Below, piece after piece: positions 1-5,329 of a stretch of 8,515 nucleotides of DNA. A program made the position numbers and the translations under genes. The notes beneath the pieces were generated by a model. The model did no database searches. It was not told where the DNA came from and saw only the letters and a list, made by a program, of their open reading frames with translations. Origin of the DNA: JAVBNJ01 sp031551625 (GTDB lineage Bacteria; Bacteroidota; Bacteroidia; Bacteroidales; UBA932); NCBI GenBank assembly GCA_031551625.1, contig JAVBNJ010000090.1, positions 1 to 8,515 on the forward strand, read 5' to 3'. The number at the start of each line of letters is the position of its first letter. Position 1 is the stretch's first letter.

Positions 1-1
1 C

Positions 2-175
2 CACGTATTCGGCGTGTTCGGCGACCTCGTTGAATCGATGCTCAAACGAAGCGCAGGCGTCAAAGATTCGGGGCGTATCATGCCCGGACACGGCGGCCTG
101 CTCGACCGTTTCGATGCAGCGCTGATAGCATTCCCTGTAGTAAGTATTTATTTAATTCTACTAAACATTATTTAA
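2..175 (+). CDS. cdsA: Phosphatidate cytidylyltransferase (CDP-diacylglycerol synthase), C-terminal end only
   Basis: This frame is open from the left edge and encodes the last 57 residues of CdsA, the membrane enzyme that makes CDP-diacylglycerol from phosphatidate and CTP. The family signature is visible: GDLVESMLKR, then GVKDSG, then MPGHGGLLDRFD, the conserved C-terminal cytidylyltransferase block with its metal-binding acidic residues. A hydrophobic tail (residues AALIAFPVVSIYLILLNII) matches the final membrane helix. The stop is TAA at 173-175 and psd follows after 12 bases, so the two genes are probably co-transcribed and serve one pathway, from CDP-DAG through phosphatidylserine to phosphatidylethanolamine. 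The N-terminus lies outside the window. The identification is secure because the motif is highly specific. Confidence 0.93.
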   Translation, partial: HVFGVFGDLVESMLKRSAGVKDSGRIMPGHGGLLDRFDAALIAFPVVSIYLILLNII

Positions 176-187
176 CATATTCAGCTA

Positions 188-841
188 ATGAAAATTCACA
201 AAGAAGGACGAGTTATTATTCTGGTTACCGCATTACTTCTTATAGCGTTCAATGTATTGCTGGCACTATTTTGCGGCATGGGATGGATCACAAATGGCAT
301 TATCATACTGTCGGTATTGCTGTTTATTTTTGTATGCCGCTTTTTCCGTGTACCCACACGGGTGGCGGTAGTCGACGACAATTTGGTAATAGCGCCCGCC
401 GACGGAAGAATTGTTATCGTAAAAGAAGTAGAAGAACCGGAATACCTGAAAGGACGTTGTGTGCAAGTGTCCATCTTCATGTCGGTATTCAATGTGCATG
501 TCAATTACTTTCCGGTAAACGGAACGGTAGAGTATTACAAATACCACCCCGGAAAATACCTGATTGCATGGCACGAGAAATCGTCGGAACTCAACGAGCG
601 TACCACCGTAGTGGTAAACCACAACGGTACAAAAGTACTGTTCCGCCAGATTGCCGGATTGCTTGCCCGCCGCATTGTATGCTATGCCAAAGAAGGAATG
701 AAGGTGCAACAAGGACAGGAAACAGGGTTTATCAAATTCGGTTCGCGGGTTGATATATTCCTCCCAATCGGTACTGAAATTATGGTGAAAGAAGGCGACA
801 AAACCGTTGCTACCCAAACGCCCATAGCCCGTTTGAAATAA
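188..841 (+). CDS. psd: Phosphatidylserine decarboxylase, short form
   Basis: This 217-residue protein is a pyruvoyl-dependent decarboxylase that makes phosphatidylethanolamine from phosphatidylserine at the inner membrane. Residues 8-30 and about 33-53 are hydrophobic and should anchor it. Family blocks follow in order: APADGR (69-74), IFMSVFNVHVNYFPVNG (96-112), NERT (137-140) and, near the C-terminus, KFGSRVD (183-189). Gly185-Ser186 is the expected self-cleavage site, with Ser186 becoming the pyruvoyl group of the small subunit. The length fits the short class of about 215-230 residues rather than the roughly 320-residue E. coli type. The ATG at 188 is the first in frame and gives the complete membrane segment; no Shine-Dalgarno is seen, which is normal in Bacteroidota. 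It sits just after cdsA, and a single base separates its stop from the next start, which suggests translational coupling. The phosphatidylserine synthase is not in the window. Confidence 0.93.
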   Translation: MKIHKEGRVIILVTALLLIAFNVLLALFCGMGWITNGIIILSVLLFIFVCRFFRVPTRVAVVDDNLVIAPADGRIVIVKEVEEPEYLKGRCVQVSIFMSVFNVHVNYFPVNGTVEYYKYHPGKYLIAWHEKSSELNERTTVVVNHNGTKVLFRQIAGLLARRIVCYAKEGMKVQQGQETGFIKFGSRVDIFLPIGTEIMVKEGDKTVATQTPIARLK

Positions 842-842
842 T

Positions 843-1943
843 ATGAATCAACTGGCCCGCTATATCATCATCATAGCTGTAATTACCATTTCCGGTTTTG
901 TGGCCTGGTATTTCAGTTCCATAGTGGCCTATATCCTGATTGCCGCGGTGGTATCTATCATCGGAAAACCGTTGGTACATACGCTCGACAAGGTTCGTAT
1001 AAAACAACACCACCTGCCGCGCGCACTTAGCGCTGCTGTGGCATTACTCGCTGTCTGGTTAATTTTCGCTACATTCTTTTTCTTTCTTGTGCCCACCGGC
1101 GTAAGTTTAGCCAACCAGCTCGGCAGCCTCAATATCCAGCAAACGATTACAGACATGGGGCATTTGATGGATAATGTAGAGGCTTGGCTCATCAAATACA
1201 TTCCGGGCATTAACGGCGATTTCTCGTTAGAAGAAAGTATTACCGGCGAGCTGACGAAGTTATTCGGATATTCGGATATGATTAATGTATTCGGCTCGCT
1301 AACCAGTACTGTTGTCGGCTTCCTGATGGGCGCTTTTGCGGTATCGTTCATTTCGTTTTTCTTTTTGAAAGAAGAAGATTTATTTACGCAAGGCGTATTA
1401 TTGCTATTCCCTGCACGCCACGAACAGAATGCACTGAAAGCAATGGAATCGGTAAACCGTTTGCTCACCCGTTATTTTATCGGTATTTTCTGCGATATGT
1501 TTTGTGTGTTAACGTTGGTTACGCTCGGCGTTACATTTATTGCAGGACTACCATTCAAAACGGCTATCGCATTGGGTTTGATTGCCGGTATTCTGAATGT
1601 AATTCCTTACATCGGACTTATCGTATCGACCACCGTAGGCAGCGCAATGGGTATGTTGATTGGCGTTAACGCCGGCGCCGAAGCAGGGCCGATGCTCCTA
1701 AGCATGCTTACATCTTACGTCGTAGCCTACAGTATCGATGCAGCGTTATTACAACCATTTATTTACTCAAAAAGCGTACGTTCGCATCCGCTCGAAATTT
1801 TCATTGTACTGCTGTTGGCCGGCAGCATTGGCGGCATTGTCGGGATGCTGATTGCCATTCCGTCGTATACTGTACTACGTGTATTTGCCAAACAATTTTT
1901 CAACCAGTTCCGTGTAGTACAGAAATTAACTCAAAGAATGTGA
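843..1943 (+). CDS. AI-2E family transporter (polytopic membrane protein)
   Basis: This is a 366-residue integral membrane protein of the AI-2E family (PF01594), which includes TqsA, YdiK, PerM and Na+/H+ antiporter-like members. Hydrophobic segments occur at about residues 7-40, 60-85, 150-175, 210-235, 240-275 and 285-345. A soluble amphipathic stretch lies between about 86 and 145, as is usual for the family. Signature motifs are GILNVIPYIG (249-258) and the C-terminal block from QPFIYSK (304-310) through HPLEIF (315-320) to GGIVGMLIAIP (330-340). The ATG lies one base after the psd stop, so it is likely read from the same transcript. The substrate cannot be told from sequence: members have been linked to autoinducer-2 export and to Na+/H+ exchange. 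There is no functional tie to phospholipid synthesis beyond position. Confidence 0.88.
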   Translation: MNQLARYIIIIAVITISGFVAWYFSSIVAYILIAAVVSIIGKPLVHTLDKVRIKQHHLPRALSAAVALLAVWLIFATFFFFLVPTGVSLANQLGSLNIQQTITDMGHLMDNVEAWLIKYIPGINGDFSLEESITGELTKLFGYSDMINVFGSLTSTVVGFLMGAFAVSFISFFFLKEEDLFTQGVLLLFPARHEQNALKAMESVNRLLTRYFIGIFCDMFCVLTLVTLGVTFIAGLPFKTAIALGLIAGILNVIPYIGLIVSTTVGSAMGMLIGVNAGAEAGPMLLSMLTSYVVAYSIDAALLQPFIYSKSVRSHPLEIFIVLLLAGSIGGIVGMLIAIPSYTVLRVFAKQFFNQFRVVQKLTQRM

Positions 1944-1950
1944 ACACAAG

Positions 1951-2125
1951 TTTATCCACGAATTACACGAATAAAGATGCGCATTGAGACACTAAAATAT
2001 AAATTACACGAACCAAAGCTCAGCGGAGCTAATTGGATTTGCGGAGCAAATAATTATTCGTGTACTATTTTTCTTAACTCTTTTTGTATTTCAAATTCGT
2101 GCAATTAATGTAATTCGTGGACAAA
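1951..2125. repeat. Intergenic inverted-repeat element (MITE-like), non-coding
   Basis: The gap between the AI-2E gene and surE is almost filled by a 175-bp palindromic element. Its left end (1951-1972, containing CCACGAATTACACGAAT) recurs inverted at 2104-2125 (containing GTAATTCGTGGACAAA), with 19 of 22 positions matching. Shorter copies of the same word are nested inside: AATTACACGAA at 2002-2012, and its inverse ATTCGTG at 2056-2062 and 2095-2101. Two small hairpins occupy the middle. No ORF of note lies inside. The layout resembles a non-autonomous mobile element or a dispersed palindromic repeat. I recall similar ACGAATTACACGAAT words as common intergenic repeats in Bacteroidota, but copy number cannot be seen here. 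It ends 14 bp before the surE start, so it may supply or disrupt surE expression; no convincing TAnnTTTG promoter box was found in it. Confidence 0.72.
2017..2051. repeat. Pair of mini-hairpins with GCGGAGC core
   Basis: Two short hairpins lie in tandem at the centre of the larger inverted-repeat element. The first is AGCTC-AGCG-GAGCT (2017-2030) and the second ATTTGC-GGA-GCAAAT (2037-2051). Both contain GCGGAGC, repeated 18 bases apart. Read on the - strand the core is GCTCCGC, which matches the (G)CTCTGC core of the hairpin pair at 7660-7705 apart from one transition. This suggests a REP-like repeat family in the genome; function unknown. Confidence 0.5.
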
Positions 2126-2139
2126 AAAGAAAAAGCAGT

Positions 2140-2907
2140 ATGGAAATTTTTATAACTAATGATGATGGGTATCGCGCACCGGGGTTAGCCGCGCTGGTAG
2201 AGATAATGCGCCCGTACGGCAATGTTACGGTAGTAGCGCCTGCCGAAGGGCAATCGGGCATGTCGAGCGCCATGACGGTGAAACTACCTGTCCGCCTTCA
2301 TAAAATGGTCGAAGAAAAAGGGCTTACTACCTATGCTTGCAGCGGTACGCCAACCGACTGCGTGAAACTGGCGATGCATTGTTTGTTTAACGATAAAAAG
2401 CCCGACCTGCTTGTGTCGGGTATCAACCATGGCTCGAATGCATCCATTGCCGTTATTTATTCCGGAACGCTGGGAGCCGCCATGGAAGGCACTTTATACG
2501 GTGTGCCGTCCATTGGGTTCTCCCTGACCGACCATTCGGAGAAAGCTGATTTTACAAGTTGTTTAAAATATGGCCCTGCAATTATCGACCAGGTATTGAA
2601 GGCGCCGTTCTCGCCGGGCGTATTCCTTAATGTCAACTTCCCGGCCATTCCGGTCAATGATATCAAGGGAATCCGCCTGTGCCGTCAAAACAAAGGTGCA
2701 TGGGCCGAAGAATATGAAAAACGTACCGACCCGCATGGTGTCGATTATTTCTGGCTCACGGGACAATATGTGAATTACGAAGACAGCGCCACCGATACCG
2801 ATGAAAATGTGTTACAAGACGGTTACATCGCTATCGTTCCACATCACCTCGATATGACGGAATACAAGGAATTAGAACGGCTGCGAAAGGCATGGGCGTT
2901 TTCTTAG
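2140..2907 (+). CDS. surE: 5'/3'-nucleotidase SurE
   Basis: This 255-residue protein is SurE, a divalent-metal-dependent phosphatase that removes phosphate from nucleoside 5'- and 3'-monophosphates (and short polyphosphates in some species) and is linked to stationary-phase survival. The N-terminus ITNDDGYRAPGL (5-16) carries the metal ligands Asp8 and Asp9. EGQSGMSS (36-43) provides Ser39. VSGINHGSN (92-100) provides Asn96, followed by YSGTLGAAMEG (107-117) and the NVNFP block (164-168). All expected ligands are present and the length is typical. The ATG at 2140 places the catalytic NDDG at the usual distance from the N-terminus. It has no strong Shine-Dalgarno and lies 14 bp after the inverted-repeat element. 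It is followed by an intrinsic terminator, so it appears to be transcribed apart from the rtcB genes. The usual Bacteroides neighbour lpxB is not seen downstream. Confidence 0.95.
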   Translation: MEIFITNDDGYRAPGLAALVEIMRPYGNVTVVAPAEGQSGMSSAMTVKLPVRLHKMVEEKGLTTYACSGTPTDCVKLAMHCLFNDKKPDLLVSGINHGSNASIAVIYSGTLGAAMEGTLYGVPSIGFSLTDHSEKADFTSCLKYGPAIIDQVLKAPFSPGVFLNVNFPAIPVNDIKGIRLCRQNKGAWAEEYEKRTDPHGVDYFWLTGQYVNYEDSATDTDENVLQDGYIAIVPHHLDMTEYKELERLRKAWAFS

Positions 2908-2941
2908 ATTCAAGAATTCAAGATCCCAAAATTCAACATCT

Positions 2942-2974
2942 AAGCTGTGAAAATTTATTTCACAGCTTTTTTTT
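2942..2974 (+). terminator. Rho-independent terminator of surE
   Basis: A perfect 11-bp stem, AAGCTGTGAAA (2942-2952) with TTTCACAGCTT (2958-2968), closes a 5-base loop and runs into eight T's (2967-2974). It starts 34 bases after the surE stop. The T-tract overlaps the -33 element of the next promoter, which makes a compact transcription boundary between surE and the rtcB cluster. Confidence 0.9.
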
Positions 2975-3003
2975 GCTCATTTAAAAAAAATACGTACCTT
3001 TGC
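2972..3003 (+). promoter_or_regulatory. Bacteroidota sigma-ABfr-type promoter for the rtcB-prfH-protease cluster
   Basis: The sequence has TTTG at 2972-2975 and TACCTTTGC at 2995-3003, separated by 19 bp. This agrees with the Bacteroidota primary-sigma consensus of TTTG near -33 and TAnnTTTG near -7. Transcription would begin at about 3008-3012, giving an untranslated leader of roughly 290 nt before rtcB. The start site is inferred, not observed. Confidence 0.8.
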
Positions 3004-3052
3004 GGCCACTAAAAAATAGTACTCGATTTTTTAATTGAAGGAGGGTACCATC

Positions 3053-3103
3053 ATGATAGAGGAAAATACTACATATCACCCCTTGGATTGCGGCCGGAAG
3101 TAG
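3053..3103 (+). CDS. Putative leader peptide ORF (16 codons) upstream of rtcB
   Basis: A short ORF encodes MIEENTTYHPLDCGRK and stops at TAG (3101-3103). It is preceded by AAGGAGGG (3038-3045), seven bases before the ATG. This is a near-perfect complement of the 16S rRNA anti-Shine-Dalgarno, whereas the long genes here start without such a site. It lies about 45 nt after the predicted transcription start. Its last codons (Asp-Cys-Gly, about 3086-3094) form the left arm of a stem that ends in five T's, the geometry of a translation-coupled attenuator. After the TAG the frame stays open for 17 more codons to TAA at 3155-3157, so read-through would give a 33-34 residue product. I do not recognise the peptide. 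It could instead be the N-terminal stub of a decayed gene; expression is unproven. Confidence 0.45.
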   Translation: MIEENTTYHPLDCGRK

Positions 3104-3149
3104 CCGGACAAAAGGTTGCATATTTTAGCAGCCGCCAGTAATCCTTTTT
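3085..3149 (+). promoter_or_regulatory. Possible attenuator/structured RNA in the rtcB leader
   Basis: GGATTGCGGC (3085-3094) can pair with GCCGC (3131-3135) and AATCC (3140-3144), leaving a 4-base bulge (3136-3139), and is followed directly by TTTTT (3145-3149). Two alternative inner stems compete with it: CCGG 3094-3097 with CCGG 3104-3107, and GGTTGC 3114-3119 with GCAGCC 3128-3133 (one G-U pair). The stop codon of the short ORF lies inside the loop, so a ribosome there would block the left arm. The long loop and bulge make it a weak terminator on paper. It matches no riboswitch class I can recall. Confidence 0.45.
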
Positions 3150-3183
3150 ACCAATAACATATTTCACACTTTGATGTAAGCCG

Positions 3184-3251
3184 GAATGCGTAGCGTATTC
3201 GATGTGTTTGTATGGAGTTCACATTATAATCCGTAAAAATTCGCTCCATGC
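3184..3251 (+). other. Further stem-loops in the rtcB 5' leader, no gene seen
   Basis: Between the short ORF and rtcB (3104-3296) there is no other coding sequence I can support. Two more hairpins are possible: GAATGCG-TAG-CGTATTC (3184-3200, 7 bp with one G-U pair) and GTATGGAG (3210-3217) with CTCCATGC (3244-3251, 8 bp with one G-U pair, 26-base loop). Neither is followed by a T-run, so they look like leader structure rather than terminators. Confidence 0.35.
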
Positions 3252-3296
3252 TGTCCGCACTCCCAATTCGTCTTGCATCATTTAAAGATTTTTATC

Positions 3297-4700
3297 ATGG
3301 GCTTAAAAATATCCCTTAAAGAACTAAGCCGTATGGGCTATACCAACCCTATTGCCCGCAGCTTGGTTGTAAATATAATTTCAAAATATTGTAAACACGA
3401 AACAAAAGAATATGTAGTACAAACAATAGAAGAGCTACGTCAAACACCGCAACGTTTTTTGGATAATGAAATATGGGCAAAATTAGCGCAACACTTTTGT
3501 CCAATTGAAGAAGAAAAAACATTTACAACTCATCACCTGCGGGAATGCAGTCCGGATTTTAAAACCTATGGTGGTAAATACATCGAAAGCCTGCCCAAAC
3601 AGCAAATGAAACTCGCTATGCGCTTACCCGTATCATTGCAAGGCGCGCTAATGCCCGACGCCCATGCTGGTTATGGGTTACCCATAGGTGGGGTGTTGGC
3701 AGTGGAAGATGCCGTCATTCCTTATGCCGTAGGTGTCGATATCGGTTGCCGTATGGCATTGTCGATATTCGATGAAAAGCCGACTTACCTGCAGCGTTAT
3801 GCTTACCAGGGAAAAGAAGCTTTGAAAAACTATACACACTTCGGCATGGAAGGCGGTCTACCTTTCGTGCAAGAGCATACGGTATTGGACGACGAGCGTT
3901 TTCAAGCTACCGGTTTGTTGAAAAAGTTGCACGGCAAAGCCGTCCGACAGTTGGGTAGCTCCGGCGGTGGTAACCACTTTGTGGAATTTGGTGAATTGCA
4001 TTTGTTTGAGGACAATTGTGTAGGGCTCCCTCCCGGCGACTACCTGGCGTTGCTTTCCCACTCCGGTTCGCGTGGATTGGGTGCCGAAATTGCCAAGCAG
4101 TATAGCACTATCGCACGCGACATTTGCAAGCTACCCCGCGAAGCGCAGCATTTTGCCTGGCTGAATTTGGATTCGGAAGCCGGACAGGAATATTGGATCA
4201 GCATGAATTTAGCCGGTGATTATGCCCGTGCATGCCACGAACGGATACACCTGAATTTAGCAAAAACATTGGGTTTGAAAATCATGAAAACGGTCGACAA
4301 CCACCACAATTTTGCATGGCAAGAATTATTACCCAATGGGCGCAAAGCCATCATTCATCGTAAGGGCGCCACTCCTGCACATGCCGGAGAGCCGGGCTTT
4401 ATTCCGGGCAGCATGACCACAGCCGGCTATCTGGTTTGTGGGAAAGGCAACTCCGAAGCGTTGAACTCCGCATCGCATGGGGCTGGACGAGCCATGTCTC
4501 GCCAAGCTGCTAAGGAAAATTTTACCCAGTCAGCTTTAAAAAAAATGTTGACCAGTGCGGGTGTTAGTCTTCTTGGTGGAAGCGTGGAGGAAGCGCCGTT
4601 GGCCTACAAGAACATTGAGCGAGTTATGGAATTTCAAAAAGAATTAGTAAGTATTCACGGGCAATTTTTGCCAAAAATAGTACGAATGAACAAAGAGTAA
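3297..4700 (+). CDS. rtcB: RNA-splicing ligase RtcB family, PrfH-associated form (RtcB2-like)
   Basis: This 467-residue protein is an RtcB ligase, which uses GTP and Mn2+ to join RNA ends bearing a 2',3'-cyclic phosphate or 3'-phosphate to a 5'-OH. Family motifs in order are MPDAHAGYGLPIGG (119-132), VGVDIGCRM (145-153, metal ligands Asp148 and Cys151), GGGNHFVE (223-230, His227), SHSGSRGLG (254-262, His255), NHHNFAW (335-341) and SASHGAGRAMSR (391-402). His394 is the expected GMP-accepting nucleophile. The MPD motif lies about 70 residues further in than in E. coli RtcB; this extra N-terminus, rich in charged and amphipathic helix, is a point of interest. I chose the ATG at 3297; an in-frame TTG at 3273 would add eight residues but is less likely. 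prfH follows after 4 bases. With PrfH next door, the likely substrate is cleaved 16S rRNA (inferred from the known RtcB-PrfH system) rather than tRNA halves. Confidence 0.93.
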   Translation: MGLKISLKELSRMGYTNPIARSLVVNIISKYCKHETKEYVVQTIEELRQTPQRFLDNEIWAKLAQHFCPIEEEKTFTTHHLRECSPDFKTYGGKYIESLPKQQMKLAMRLPVSLQGALMPDAHAGYGLPIGGVLAVEDAVIPYAVGVDIGCRMALSIFDEKPTYLQRYAYQGKEALKNYTHFGMEGGLPFVQEHTVLDDERFQATGLLKKLHGKAVRQLGSSGGGNHFVEFGELHLFEDNCVGLPPGDYLALLSHSGSRGLGAEIAKQYSTIARDICKLPREAQHFAWLNLDSEAGQEYWISMNLAGDYARACHERIHLNLAKTLGLKIMKTVDNHHNFAWQELLPNGRKAIIHRKGATPAHAGEPGFIPGSMTTAGYLVCGKGNSEALNSASHGAGRAMSRQAAKENFTQSALKKMLTSAGVSLLGGSVEEAPLAYKNIERVMEFQKELVSIHGQFLPKIVRMNKE

Positions 4701-4704
4701 ACGT

Positions 4705-5325
4705 ATGGAAAAAAGATATATTCAAATCACCTCAGGACGCGGCCCTGCCGAATGTTGCCGCGTAGTAGCCAAAGTAGTGGAAATACTATTGAAAGAAGCC
4801 CGGCAGAAAAACATTGTAGGCGAAGTGGTGGAACGTGAAGAAGGCGAATTAAACCGAACGCTGTTATCGGCTATTCTTTCGCTGGAAGGCGAAAATCTAC
4901 AAACCTTCATCCGTTCATGGGAAGGCTCGGTGTTATGGATCGCAGAAAGCCCTTACCGGAAATTTCACAAACGAAAAAACTGGTTCGTAGGTATACAATT
5001 GCTTCCGGTTATTGAAGAAAATAATTGGACCGAAACCGATTTCCGCATACAAACTATGCGGTCTTCAGGGCCGGGCGGACAGCATGTCAACAAAACGGAA
5101 ACCGCCGTGCGGGCTACACACATCCCTTCGGGCATGAGCGTAACTGCTTCTGAAAATCGCTCGCAACTACAAAACAAAAAGCAAGCGATCGAGCGGTTAA
5201 AAATCAAACTGGCGACTTACGAACAAAAACGTGTACTAGAACTTACTCAAGAGAGCTGGCAAAACCACAACGAACTGGAACGTGGCAATCCCGTGCGGAC
5301 ATTTAAACAATCTTTACAAGCATAA
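4705..5325 (+). CDS. prfH: Peptide chain release factor-like protein PrfH
   Basis: This 206-residue protein is PrfH, a class-I release factor homologue lacking the N-terminal domain and the stop-codon-reading motifs of RF1 and RF2. PrfH hallmarks are visible: SGRGPAECC near the N-terminus (10-18), SPYRKFHKRKNWFVG (82-96), and the catalytic loop SSGPGGQHVNKTETAVRATH (120-139). Gly124-Gly125-Gln126 is the peptidyl-tRNA hydrolysis motif, followed by the usual basic helix ending in QNKKQA. Published work on PrfH shows that it releases peptides from ribosomes stalled by cleavage in the 16S decoding centre, after which the partner RtcB re-ligates the rRNA. The rtcB stop is 4 bases upstream and the protease gene starts 4 bases after the prfH stop, so all three are almost certainly one transcript. 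No key residue is missing. Confidence 0.94.
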   Translation: MEKRYIQITSGRGPAECCRVVAKVVEILLKEARQKNIVGEVVEREEGELNRTLLSAILSLEGENLQTFIRSWEGSVLWIAESPYRKFHKRKNWFVGIQLLPVIEENNWTETDFRIQTMRSSGPGGQHVNKTETAVRATHIPSGMSVTASENRSQLQNKKQAIERLKIKLATYEQKRVLELTQESWQNHNELERGNPVRTFKQSLQA

Positions 5326-5329
5326 AATT

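Noticed and set aside
266..817. Long antisense open frame over psd.
   Set aside because: It is a shadow of a well-supported gene, with no family motif in the translation.
3097..3122. Leader segment GAAGTAGCCGGACAAAAGGT loosely resembles the 3' strand of the 16S decoding site (GAAGTCGTAACAAGGT), suggesting a decoy or mimic for the ligase.
   Set aside because: The match needs several gaps and is about what short AG-rich sequences give by chance; there is no matching partner strand. Only conservation in relatives would revive it.
3003..3296. Known riboswitch upstream of rtcB.
   Set aside because: No cobalamin, TPP, SAM, FMN, glycine or fluoride core motif could be found, and the downstream genes are not metabolic.
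3200..3296. Sigma-54 promoter with RtcR-type control, as for rtcBA in Proteobacteria.
   Set aside because: No TGGCAC-N5-TTGC element was found, no RtcR gene is present, and a good Bacteroidota promoter exists upstream.
3273..3296. TTG start giving eight extra residues on RtcB.
   Set aside because: The ATG at 3297 is in frame, and the extra residues (MHHLKIFI) look like non-coding leader.
5282..5329. Upstream ATG for the protease gene, overlapping prfH by 44 bp.
   Set aside because: The ATG at 5330 follows prfH by 4 bp, the same spacing as rtcB-prfH, and the extra 16 residues are an out-of-frame reading of the prfH end.
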